The position numbers were made by a program, and so were the translations under genes. This document shows, in pieces, positions 55,501-64,000 of a DNA stretch of 64,000 nucleotides; positions within the stretch are counted from its first letter, which is position 1; each line of letters begins with the position of its first letter. Source of the DNA: Lingula anatina (lineage: Eukaryota; Brachiopoda; Lingulata; Lingulida; Lingulidae); NCBI RefSeq assembly GCF_001039355.2, contig NW_019775992.1:70690-134689 (forward strand), read 5' to 3'. Below the pieces are notes generated by a model. The model had not been told where the DNA came from, did no database searches, and worked only from the letters and a program-made list of their open reading frames with translations.

Positions 55501-56695
55501 GTTATAGTATCAGTCAGATAACTTTGAAATGCAAAACTAGCTGTGAAGATTAAGATATTTAGATACGATTTTGGCGGATTTGCTAGAGCTTTGTTAGAGA
55601 GTCTTAAATATTTATTCATTGATTTTTGTTACGTGGATTATAACTGTTTAACCTTTCACCTCTATTTCTCAGGCATGGTGAACAACACCAACATTGACTG
55701 GTTCTTCCCCTGGCCAGAACAAGCCTTGTATGCAGTGGCCAGTGTCTTTGTATCTCCAGAAGTAAGTATGGGGCACTTAAAGTGGCACAAAGATATTATC
55801 ATGGAAAAAAACTTGAGCATTTGTTCCACCTAATATTTTTCATACACACATTTAGATACATAAATGCATTGCACATTACTGTAAAGGAGGTGCTGACTGA
55901 CGATATTGTATAATTTAATCTTCTTTTGGTTAATGTACGAGTTTATGGATAATGATTTACATTTATCTTTTCAGAATCCCCTAGTGCCAGAGGACCAACA
56001 CAGTAAGATAGTCAGTCACATTGTACATGTACACCAGTCTGTGACTACATATAGTATAGAATTCCTGCAAAAACTTAGGAGATTGAATTATGTCACTCCT
56101 AAGAATTACCTGGATTTCATCAGTACATATCTCCGCCTTCTGGAAGAAAAGGACAACTTTATTTTAGCACAGGTAAATTAAATGTTTGTTTCTGCTCAAA
56201 TAGTAGACCTTATCATTGAAAAAGTTGTTTTTGAAAAGTACATAGCAAAATGTAAAACACCATGATGGGAGTGCATAAATATGCAAGGCTTCCTTTTTTC
56301 TTCAGTGCTTGCATTCATTACTTCTTGCACCTTTAATGTAAGAAGAAAATCATTGGTTGATGATATCTTCAAGCCTTTAATATACTGCAAGACATGTGGT
56401 TGAGTCTGCAGTGCTACAATCCTTTTCCAGTGTGAGCGTCTGGGAGGAGGCATGACCAAGCTAGCCGAGGCCAGCGGTCAGTTGAATGAGCTGAATGAGA
56501 AGCTGGCTGTCCAGAAGGTGGCTGTGACAGAGAAGACAGCTGCCTGTGAGGAACTCCTTGAGGAGATTGCCACTGGTAAAGCACATGCTGAGGAGAAAAA
56601 GGCAATGGCTGAAGCAAAGGGAGTGGAGATAGAGGAACAGAGTAAAATTATTAGTGAGGAGAAGGTGAGATTTTGTGCATGAGTTTTTTAAAAAT

Positions 56696-56730
<35 letters not shown>

Positions 56731-57744
56731 TTTTTTATCATTCCATGGTGTTATTTGCCCAGCTTGTATTTTTTATCAGACTTACTATGTATGACTTTCA
56801 GTGTATTTTGATGTTAGAGATTCAGTATGAAGTTTTATTCATTTCTATTTTGCATTTTTAGGCTGATGCAGAGGCATCACTGGCTGAAGCTTTGCCAGCT
56901 TTAGAGGCAGCCCGTCTTGCCTTGGATGACCTTGACAAGTCAGACGTCACAGAAATTAGNAGTTTAATCTTCTTTTGGTTAATGTACGAGTTCATGGATA
57001 ATGATTTACATTTATCTTTTCAGAATCCCCTAGTGCCAGAGGACCAACACAGTAAGATAGTCAGTCACATTGTACATGTACACCAGTCTGTGACTACATA
57101 TAGTATAGAATTCCTGCAAAAACTTAGGAGATTGAATTATGTCACTCCTAAGAATTACCTGGATTTCATCAGTACATATCTCCGCCTTCTGGAAGAAAAG
57201 GACAACTTTATTTTAGCACAGGTAAATTAAATGTTTGTTTCTGCTCAAATAGTAGACCTTATCATTGAAAAAGTTGTTTTTGAAAAGTACATAGCAAAAT
57301 GTAAAACACCATGATGGGAGTGCATAAATATGCAAGGCTTCCTTTTTTCTTCAGTGCTTGCATTCATTACTTCTTGCACCTTTAATGTAAGAAGAAAATC
57401 ATTAGTTGATGATATCTTCAAGCCTTTAATATACTGCAAGACATGTGGTTGAGCCTGCAGTGCTACAATCCTTTTCCAGTGTGAGCGTCTGGGAGGAGGC
57501 ATGACCAAGCTAGCCGAGGCCAGCGGTCAGTTGAATGAGCTGAATGAGAAGCTGGCTGTCCAGAAGGTGGCTGTGACAGAGAAGACAGCTGCCTGTGAGG
57601 AACTCCTAGAGGAGATTGCCACTGGTAAAGCACATGCTGAGGAGAAAAAGGCAATGGCTGAAGCAAAGGGAGTGGAGATAGAGGAACAGAGTAAAATTAT
57701 TAGTGAGGAGAAGGTGAGATTTTGTGCATGAGTTTTTTAAAAAT

Positions 57745-57779
<35 letters not shown>

Positions 57780-60700
57780 TTTTTTATCATTCCATGGTGT
57801 TATTTGCCCAGCTTGTATTTTTTATCAGACTTACTATGTATGACTTTCAGTGTATTTTGATGTTAGAGATTCAGTATGAAGTTTTATTCATTTCTATTTT
57901 GCATTTTTAGGCTGATGCAGAGGCATCACTGGCTGAAGCTTTGCCAGCTTTAGAGGCAGCCCGTCTTGCCTTGGATGACCTTGACAAGTCAGACGTCACA
58001 GAAATTAGGTACAAAAAAAAAAGAAACATTGGTTTAAAATATTAGCGTTAAAAATTATTTTGAAAACTATACTTAACACGTAATTTTTTTCCAATGATAT
58101 TCGTAAAAATGTATGTATATTTTTCCTTTTAGGTCATTTGCCAAGCCCCCTAAGATGGTGCAGACAGTGTGTGAGTGTATTGTTGTAATGAGAGGAATCA
58201 AGGAGGTGTCTTGGAAGTCTGCCAAGGGAATGATGTCTGAGGCTAACTTCCTCAAGTCTCTCACTGAGATGGATGTAGATGCCATCACTCCTAAACAGGT
58301 GTCCACTGTCAAAGGTCAGTCTGTAGTGACCATGGCATTGATGAAGCTTTTTGTTTAAGCATCTTTAATCAGACTACTTTCCATTTTTACTGTCAGACAA
58401 AATGTTGTATATAAATAGATGTTGCATGAATAATGAAGTGGAAGATGTTCTTTCTAATTCCATACCCTCTCTGATTTTCCTATTCTTTTTCAGTATGATA
58501 TGTATAGCTTAAAATTCACAGATTTAATATTGTCGTATAGTTAAAAATCTACTGTAGTGGTTGTAATGGTTCTCAAAGTGATACAGATATGCACATCACA
58601 TGATAGTACAATACATCATCACAGTATATGCTGAACATATTAATTATAATTGTAGGTTTCCTGAAGGAGGGTGAAGTGACTCAGGATGAAATGAAGACCA
58701 TCAGTAAAGCTGGATATGGTCTACTGAAGTTTGTAGATGCTGTACTGGGTTACTGTGTGGTAGCCAGGGAGATTAAGCCTAAGAGAGACAAGGTTTGTCA
58801 CTAATGTGATAGTACTTTTCTATAGTAGGTAGTTAGTCCTAAAAAAATGGTACCTTCATGATTGTCACCATAATTGGTAAAAATAAAACAGAAAAGAAAG
58901 CAAGATTCCCATCTAACAATCAAAGCAATAAACAGATATTACAAAATATGAAAAAATAGAAATATAAAATATAAAAAATGCTAACAGTATTTTTATCATT
59001 TCATTGTTTATTTCTTACTTTCCATTAGCACTTCATTATTTTTAACTTTTTTTTTATAACCGTATGACTATCCAAAAGATATGATTGTTGAACTGCTAAA
59101 CACATAATATGTATTAACTTCTTAATATCTTCTTAGGTGGCAAGACTGGAAAAGAGCTACCACCAGGCCAAGCGTGACTTGGACAAGATTACAAAGGAAG
59201 TGGCCACTCTAGAGTCCACTCTGGCAGATCTTGCTCAGCGCTATGAGAATGCCATAGCAGAGAAGCAGGCTCTACAGGAAGAGGCTGAGATCATGGAGAG
59301 ACGTCTGATTGCTGCTGATAAACTTATCTCTGGCTTAGGTTCAGAAAATGTTAGGTAGGTGTCATATCGATGAATCTATTTCATATCTGTCCAGTGACAA
59401 TCTTTAAATGTTGCTCAATAAGTCTTAGACAAAAAAAACAATATGTTAGAGTTCAATCTTTAAAATATTCATTATGTACAGTATTGCCTTTTGTGAAATT
59501 ATGGTGGAGATTTTTCTGTTGAACAAAGAAATAATGTTCTATTATCCTGTGTTGCTTTATTTCAAGATTGAAGATTCATATTATTTATATATATTATAAA
59601 TATATGTTCTCCATTGTCTTCCAGATGGACCAAAGAGCTTGAAGAGTTGAAGCAGATGAGGATCAGGCTTCTTGGTGACTGTCTCCAGGGCTCGGCCTTC
59701 CTCAGCTATGTGGGAGCCTTCAGTTGGGAGTTCCGCAGTGCTATGATGAATGACAACTGGGAAAAGAATATTCTGGATCTGCAAATCCCCATGAGTCAGC
59801 CTTTTGCTTTGGAACAACTGCTCACTAATGATGTAGAGATCAGCAAGTGAGTTGTTGGTTTTCTGTGTAATGAGTTGCCCAATTTTTCTAATTCATTTTA
59901 AGGAATTTAAAACAAAACTACAAAGATCTTGTACAGTGATGCAGTGAATTAGTTTATTAGTTCTTACAAACTTTTCTGTTCTTTAGTTACTGTTACTGGC
60001 ACTCATTTTGAATCCTTTCTCTTGTTAAGACAGTCAATATTTTGCATACCAACAGAAATAATGTTAACAGAAAGAGGAAGTGTATTGTGTAGTTATCTGT
60101 AACAGAGAGAAATTGTTCAGAAACTGTTTCTTCACAAACATTATTTGATCATTCAGATGGACATCAGAGAGTTTGCCTCCAGATGAGCTGTCCATTCAGA
60201 ATGGCATCTTGACCACTCGTGCCAGCCGCTTCCCACTCTGTATTGACCCACAGCAACAAGCCCTCAACTGGATCAAGAAGAAAGAGGAGCCACATAATCT
60301 CAAAGTAAGCATATGTATACATGCACAATATCACCATGAATGATTATCTATTTAAGTATTAATTATTTATGTACATATGCTGGTATTTTTTTAAATGTAT
60401 ATTTATGAAATATGTAATTGTTGATAAACTGTCAGGTAAAAGGTGAAATACCCAATGACCATACACATTTACTAAACTGCAAATACCATTGATTTTTTGA
60501 TATAATACTGGGTATTAAATAGTTTAAGAAAGGCACAATTAACTGATTTACTTATTTTGTTTGCAGGTGAGCTCATTCAATGACCCAGACTTCCTGAAGC
60601 AGTTGGAGATGGCCATCAAGTATGGCTTCCCATTCTTGTTCCAAGATGTGGATGAATACATTGATCCTGTCATTGATAATGTGCTCGAGAAGAACATCAA

Positions 60701-63700
60701 AGGTAAGCAACTGTAGAGTCATTCTAATTATAAAACTGTTAATACATTAACTAATTACTAATAATTACAGAGGCATTAGTAAAATGGTTTGATTACATCT
60801 AATACAAGAACATTTGAAAGCAGTGTCATGAAAATAAAATAAATTCTTTTAGATAAATCAGACATAAGTTAATATGTGTTTAAATATAATATTTTCTTCT
60901 TGTATTCCTTCATTCCCTTCATAAAAGTAGTGAATTATTTTATTCTTTGTTCTAGGTGGTCAGGGTAGAGAATTTATCATGCTTGGAGACAAGGAAGTGG
61001 ATTATGATCCTAACTTCAGACTGTACCTGAACACCAAGCTGTCTAACCCCAAGTATACCCCTGCTCACTTTGGCAAGTCTATGGTCATCAACTACACTGT
61101 CACTCTCAAGGTAAAATATAAGATATCCCATTTTCAGTGCACAACAAAGGCATTCTAAAATATTCACATTTATGTCTAATTATTGAATTTTAATTTAAAA
61201 AGTGGAAATTTGTAGTTTTATTACAGTGTATTGATTTAGTAAACTTGTATGTATATTTGTATTTAGAATGTATAGAAAATCTTTTACCAGACATTAGACA
61301 GATTATTTTAATAATGCTATTTGTGAATGAAAACACAACCCAGTCATTTTTTATTGTCTGTACAAATAAATACACAAGTGAATGACCTGATGTCATCATT
61401 TTCTACAGGGTCTGGAAGACCAGTTGCTGAGTGTGATTGTGAAGTCAGAGAGGAAAGAGCTGGAAGAGCAGAGAGAAAGATTGATCCAGGAAACAAGGTA
61501 TGTGACAAGTTTTCTTATTTTCTTTGAATTAGTATTAGAAGATATAGGTTGAGATGTGTCTCATTCAGTCAGGTTTTTGTCTTAATTTTTATACAGTTAA
61601 TGGACTGGGACAAAAGGTCATTTATATGCAGTGTACTCGTATTCATCAACCCCTTCATTCATATTCAGTGCCAACAAGAGCTTGCTGAAGGACCTGGAGG
61701 ATGCCCTGCTGAGAGAACTGGCTACTTCTACAGGCAACATGTTGGACAACACAGATCTCATCCAGACCCTTGAAGAAACAAAAGCCAAAGCATCTGAGGT
61801 GGCAGAAAAGTTGAAGCTTGGAGCCAAGACTGCCATTGATATTGACAAGCTTCGTGATGGGTACCGTCCTGCAGCCAAGCGTGGTGCCATTTTGTTTTTC
61901 ATCCTTGCTGAGATGGCCAGTATTAATACTATGTATCAGTATTCCTTGGCGGCTTACCTGGATGTGTTCCAGTTCTCTCTGAAGAAGAGCTTGCCAGATA
62001 CTATACTGCAGAAGAGGTTGAGGAATATCATGGATACTTTGACACACAATGTCTACAACTATGGTTGCACAGGTAAGAAATGTTCTTCAAAAATGAGTAA
62101 AATAGATAGCATAATATTTCCGATATCTTTTTCTTAAAATATTTGCTTTGAGGATGAAAAAAAAATTAGGATGCATGTTATTTCCTTTTTGTACAATAAC
62201 TGACTCTTTAAAATTGGCTCTCGTCCTAAGGTAATGTTTAGGAATTTTCTACATACTCATTAATTATTTCTGATGCTGTCTTTGTCTTTTTAAACATGTT
62301 TACAATGTTATTTGACTTCCAGGTATCTTTGAGAAACACAAGCTGTTATTCTCCTTCCAAATCACAGTGAAGTTGGAGATGGATGAGCAAAGGATCAGAC
62401 AAGAGGAACTGGACTTCTTTATCAAGGTACTGCACATGAATAGATAATGTAGTAACATTTTCAGATTATCATATCCAAAATAACTACAGCTTCCCCTTTT
62501 CTAATAACATGCAGTTGGGTGTGTTATTGTGTTATGCATAAGGCCTGCTACTAACTTATCTTGAAACTCAATTTTTCTGTGAATCACATATTATAATACA
62601 TACCTATCATTATGAACATACATACACACGTGACAAAATGTTTTAGTACTAAGATACCTTTTCAGATGCCAATAACATTATTTAAGAAACATATAAGTTG
62701 TAAAATTTGTTAAACTGGCATTCTTTACATCTGGACTGTCAAAAGGAAACACAAATTGTAAAGGTGAGTCCCATTCCCCAACATCCTCACTGCACAACCA
62801 CCTTTCAGGCACATACATTTTTCTTACCATTCAGATACCACACATATTGCAGCATGCCATCTTCACTGTATGTTATTTTTATGACGCACATTAGACCCCT
62901 TAATCCATTTTATTTTACAGTTGAAACACATAAACTATAAGTTTATGTTTAATATAGAAGTCACAGTCATTTTGATTGGTGTTAATAGATTACAGAATGT
63001 TTTGATTTAATTATTGCCAACTTTTGTCTATTTCTAGCAACAGTTTACATCTATATTATGTAGGGAGCATGTTATTTCATGGATTATGAGGTTATGCATG
63101 AGAAAAGCAGATTGTTCAGCAGATAAATGTCACTATCTCTTCCGGCACAAAGAAGTCAAGCTCAACAAATCTTTGTGTTTAAGTCTATAAGCATACATGT
63201 GTGGGCACTTGCAATTTAATATCAGTGAGCAGATGTGACAGACATATTATACAGCATCAGTGTACATGTTGTCAAAGGGTAGCATTTTCTGTTGTATTTC
63301 ACAGTATATGAGTACTGTTTCTTGTAGTCTCACCTAGCGCGCTAACATATGATATTCCTTCTGTGTTCCAGGGTAGCATAGCACTGGAGAAGAGCAAGCG
63401 AGGCCGTCCATTTAAATGGGTCCCAGAACAGGGCTGGGAGGACATGATTAGATTGGCAGAGATAGAAAAAGGTGCTTTTGGAACCATACTGGAAGATGTA
63501 GAGAAGAATGAGAAGGAGTGGAAACAGGTATTTTGATATGATGTTCTGTTTTGGATTGGATAGTTTGTGTGTGTTCATTGTCTCAAGTCTCATTTTTAAA
63601 GTAACCCATTGTTTTATTCTGTATCCCATGAATGACCACATAATCCTTTTAGAATAAACAGATGAATGCTAAAGCTGAGTCAGCCCAACCTTCTTCACTT

Positions 63701-64000
63701 TTATTCCATCCACTCTTTACTTTTCCAGTGGTTTGACCATGATTCACCAGAATCTCAGCCTTTCCCACTGAAATATGAAGACAGCCTCTCTGACTTCCAA
63801 CGCCTGATGCTTCTCCGCTGCTGGAGAGTGGATCGTATCTACAGAGCCATCACAGACTACATCACCAAAGTTATGGGTGAGAAGTATGTCACTCCACCTA
63901 TCATCAGTTTTGAGGCCATCTTTGAGCAGAGTACGCCCACCTCTCCCATCGTGTTTATCCTGAGCCCAGGATCTGACCCTGCCAGTGATCTGATGAAGCT
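33243..64000 (+). CDS. DNAH10: Axonemal dynein heavy chain 10, 5' part (63 exons seen, runs off the window)
   Basis: ATP-driven motor subunit of the inner dynein arm I1/f in motile cilia. 63 exons with GT-AG borders keep one frame over about 3911 codons if the repeated exons at 57024-58008 are counted once; human DNAH10 has about 4470, so some 560 residues lie beyond 64000. The start is [18 protein letters not shown] at 33243. Order: tail (DHC_N1), linker (DHC_N2), AAA1-AAA4 with four P-loops, coiled-coil stalk with microtubule-binding tip, AAA5, start of the AAA6/C-terminal region. DNAH10 rather than another isoform is indicated by blocks such as [43 protein letters not shown] and [12 protein letters not shown]. 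Domain blocks with exon positions are listed separately. The last exon (from 63729) is cut by the window end after SDLMKL. Confidence 0.95.
33709..33709. other. DNAH10: Ambiguous base at the donor of DNAH10 exon 2
   Basis: The exon ends GAACCCG at 33708 and the next two bases are N and T. Joining G to the CT that opens exon 3 gives Ala and keeps the frame, so N is most simply G of a GT donor. Unlike 19750 and 56960, no duplicated flank was seen here, so this looks like a miscalled base or tiny gap. Confidence 0.6.
37307..38041 (+). CDS. DNAH10: DNAH10 exons 9 and 10: symmetric cassette exons
   Basis: Exon 9 (37307-37381, 75 nt) and exon 10 (38003-38041, 39 nt) both begin and end in phase 1 and are multiples of three. 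Exon 8 can also join exon 11 (38797) directly in frame. They encode polar, Ser/Gln/Lys-rich segments ([26 protein letters not shown]) with none of the conserved tail pattern. Each has a fair acceptor and donor. They look like optional, flexible inserts in the tail; whether they are included is not visible in DNA. Confidence 0.6.
37477..37512. repeat. (ATTT)n microsatellite
   Basis: About nine ATTT units in DNAH10 intron 9. Confidence 0.95.
38797..41756 (+). CDS. DNAH10: DNAH10 exons 11-18: tail continued
   Basis: Exons 38797-38924, 39278-39364, 39650-39763, 39952-40092, 40356-40544, 40651-40811, 40979-41210, 41502-41756. Residues about 666-1101 of the DHC_N1 tail. All acceptors and donors are canonical and phases agree. 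Helical, low in motif content. Identity comes from continuity and from blocks such as [13 protein letters not shown] and [13 protein letters not shown]. Confidence 0.9.
41266..41295. repeat. (ATA)n microsatellite
   Basis: About 30 bp of ATA/AAT units with one G interruption, in DNAH10 intron 17. Confidence 0.9.
42109..48110 (+). CDS. DNAH10: DNAH10 exons 19-31: linker (DHC_N2)
   Basis: Exons 42109-42267, 42407-42523, 42811-42913, 43201-43379, 43724-43935, 44208-44364, 44684-44923, 45205-45327, 45579-45812, 46032-46258, 47207-47375, 47594-47694, 47927-48110. This part encodes the linker that swings across the motor ring. Diagnostic blocks: [32 protein letters not shown], and the junction to the ring [13 protein letters not shown] / [18 protein letters not shown]. 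All exons are in phase. The 949-bp intron 46259-47206 carries an inverted-repeat transposable element. Confidence 0.93.
46430..47101 (+). mobile_element. 672-bp inverted-repeat DNA transposon remnant with 78-bp TIRs
   Basis: The first 78 bp (46430-46507, starting ACACCCTGAGCTTCAGAG) and the last 78 bp (47024-47101) are inverted copies with two mismatches. The insertion is flanked by the 6-bp direct repeat CTTCTT (46424-46429 and 47102-47107), fitting a target-site duplication (a 3-bp CTT would also fit). Inside are a perfect 11-bp palindrome around 46571 and a decayed reading frame resembling the start of a RecQ-family helicase. It is more CpG-rich than the surrounding intron. It lies in DNAH10 intron 28 and should be spliced out. 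The family is not recognised; the long TIRs and 6-bp duplication suggest a cut-and-paste element, here an internally deleted copy. Confidence 0.85.
46744..46933 (+). pseudogene. Decayed RecQ-like helicase N-terminal fragment inside the transposon
   Basis: From 46744, after a TAA, an open stretch includes [26 protein letters not shown] and then a 1-nt frameshift at about 46868. In the shifted frame it continues [10 protein letters not shown] (from 46871) before TGA at 46931. LKPEQ.EAL, DVF..LPTG and GKS are motif 0 and motif I (Walker A) of RecQ-type superfamily 2 helicases, in the right order and spacing. Nothing of motifs II-VI follows; the right terminal repeat begins 90 bp later. The helicase frame is therefore cut by internal deletion and by the frameshift, so it makes no enzyme. 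Confidence 0.7.
48372..51600 (+). CDS. DNAH10: DNAH10 exons 32-39: AAA1 and AAA2
   Basis: Exons 48372-48506, 48755-48907, 49198-49386, 49647-49793, 50058-50249, 50415-50533, 50730-51024, 51343-51600. AAA1, the main ATPase site, has Walker [10 protein letters not shown] (Lys about residue 1854), Walker B CFDEFNRI and the [15 protein letters not shown] sensor block. AAA2 has Walker [10 protein letters not shown] (Lys about 2135), Walker [18 protein letters not shown], and [13 protein letters not shown]. All catalytic motifs look intact. Sequence conservation with vertebrate DNAH10 is highest here. Confidence 0.96.
51782..54427 (+). CDS. DNAH10: DNAH10 exons 40-45: AAA3
   Basis: Exons 51782-51986, 52335-52612, 52902-53054, 53212-53537, 53840-54047, 54263-54427. 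AAA3 has Walker [10 protein letters not shown] (Lys about residue 2477), Walker [11 protein letters not shown], the [10 protein letters not shown] block, the [17 protein letters not shown] sensor block, and [18 protein letters not shown]. This ring unit is regulatory in dyneins (family knowledge). Exon 41 uses a CAT/GTTAGT donor. All junctions are in phase. Confidence 0.95.
54621..55761 (+). CDS. DNAH10: DNAH10 exons 46-48: AAA4
   Basis: Exons 54621-55031, 55280-55430, 55673-55761. AAA4 has Walker [10 protein letters not shown] (Lys about residue 2825), [14 protein letters not shown], and the Walker-B-region strand [17 protein letters not shown]. The block ends with [18 protein letters not shown]. 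The donor of exon 46 is GTTATT, weaker than the others, but the next exon joins in phase. Confidence 0.95.
55975..59354 (+). CDS. DNAH10: DNAH10 exons 49-54: stalk coiled coils and microtubule-binding domain
   Basis: Exons 55975-56172, 56431-56664, 56862-56959 (use either these or their second copies at 57024-57221, 57480-57713, 57911-58008), then 58133-58314, 58656-58792, 59137-59354. Exons 50-51 are the rising helix of the stalk (charged, Ala/Glu/Lys-rich, ending LDKSDVTEI). Exons 52-53 are the microtubule-binding tip ([33 protein letters not shown]). Exon 54 is the returning helix ending [21 protein letters not shown]. Exon 51 to 52 joins as AG/G (Arg), as in other DNAH10 proteins (EIRSFAKPP). 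Confidence 0.93.
56695..56734. repeat. (ATTT)n microsatellite, first copy
   Basis: About ten ATTT units in the intron after exon 50. The same tract recurs at 57744-57783 within the duplicated block. Confidence 0.95.
57744..57783. repeat. (ATTT)n microsatellite, second copy
   Basis: Same tract as 56695-56734, in the second copy of the 1049-bp repeat. Equal length in both copies. Confidence 0.95.
59625..64000 (+). CDS. DNAH10: DNAH10 exons 55-63: AAA5 and start of AAA6/C-terminal region (cut by window end)
   Basis: Exons 59625-59846, 60157-60304, 60567-60702, 60956-61110, 61409-61497, 61669-62072, 62323-62426, 63372-63527, 63729 to the window end. Landmarks: [87 protein letters not shown] and [17 protein letters not shown]. 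The ninth exon is open at its right end. A 945-bp intron (62427-63371) precedes exon 62 and holds nothing recognisable. Confidence 0.94.

Larger units (their letters stand above)
55912..58008. repeat. DNAH10: 1049-bp repeat of DNAH10 exons 49-51 across an N (assembly duplicate)
   Basis: 55912-56959 and 56961-58008 match at a constant offset of 1049 bp with only a few substitutions. The N at 56960 lies exactly between them. Both copies contain exon 49 (55975-56172 / 57024-57221), exon 50 (56431-56664 / 57480-57713) and exon 51 (56862-56959 / 57911-58008), plus the ATTT repeat. Only the second copy has the donor (AG/GTAC) after exon 51, because the first copy stops at the N. Splicing both sets would add 530 nt and shift the frame. 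It is best explained as two alleles placed in series. Confidence 0.9.

Noticed and set aside
57024-58008. A genuine internal exon duplication lengthening the dynein stalk
   Set aside because: The copies are almost identical including introns, an N sits at the junction, the first copy lacks its last donor, and the added 530 nt would shift the frame.
61618-62047. Minus-strand open frames opposite DNAH10 exon 60
   Set aside because: Antisense shadows of a highly conserved dynein exon.
62737-62754. 18-nt in-frame microexon (ETQIVK) in DNAH10 intron 61
   Set aside because: The acceptor (CTGTCAAAAG) has no polypyrimidine tract, so there is too little support.

Overview
This window is animal nuclear DNA. 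It is AT-rich and has many short introns with GT-AG borders. It carries one complete housekeeping gene, one complete small membrane-enzyme gene, and most of a very large ciliary motor gene. An axonemal inner-arm dynein shows that the organism has motile cilia. The gene structures and the repeat types fit a marine invertebrate such as a mollusc or another lophotrochozoan, but the sequence alone does not fix the phylum. Five single N characters (19750, 22400, 29159, 33709, 56960) are present. Three of them separate two near-copies of the same sequence, which is what an assembler leaves when it places both haplotypes of a heterozygous animal end to end.

Layout. 1-1.2 kb: the last exon of an unrecognised plus-strand gene, facing the first exon of a minus-strand gene for a secreted somatomedin-B-domain protein that has its own TATA and CCAAT boxes. 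1.2-12.9 kb: mostly non-coding, with a few possible minus-strand exons and two inverted repeats in a CpG-richer zone (9.6-11.6 kb). 12.9-29.3 kb: the complete clathrin heavy chain gene (CLTC, minus strand, 29 exons, 1671 residues, every junction in phase), plus a possible 24-nt microexon. 29.3-31.5 kb: the clathrin promoter side, short repeats and a decayed LINE tail. 31.5-32.6 kb: a two-exon aspartyl/asparaginyl beta-hydroxylase-domain gene (minus). 33.2-64.0 kb: axonemal dynein heavy chain 10 (DNAH10, plus), 63 exons seen, about 3911 codons, cut by the window end in the C-terminal region.

How the genes relate. Clathrin heavy chain forms the triskelion leg of coated vesicles. DNAH10 is a heavy chain of the two-headed inner dynein arm (I1/f). 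The hydroxylase-like gene and DNAH10 are divergent, with start codons 625 bp apart, so they probably share a promoter region. There is no operon-like organisation.

Most interesting signals: (1) a 672-bp element with 78-bp terminal inverted repeats and a 6-bp target duplication in a DNAH10 intron, enclosing a decayed RecQ-type helicase start with a Walker A motif; (2) an in-frame 24-nt microexon candidate in clathrin, inserted a few residues before the clathrin-box-binding residues of the terminal domain; (3) a 1049-bp repeat of three dynein exons at an N, which would break the protein if taken literally.
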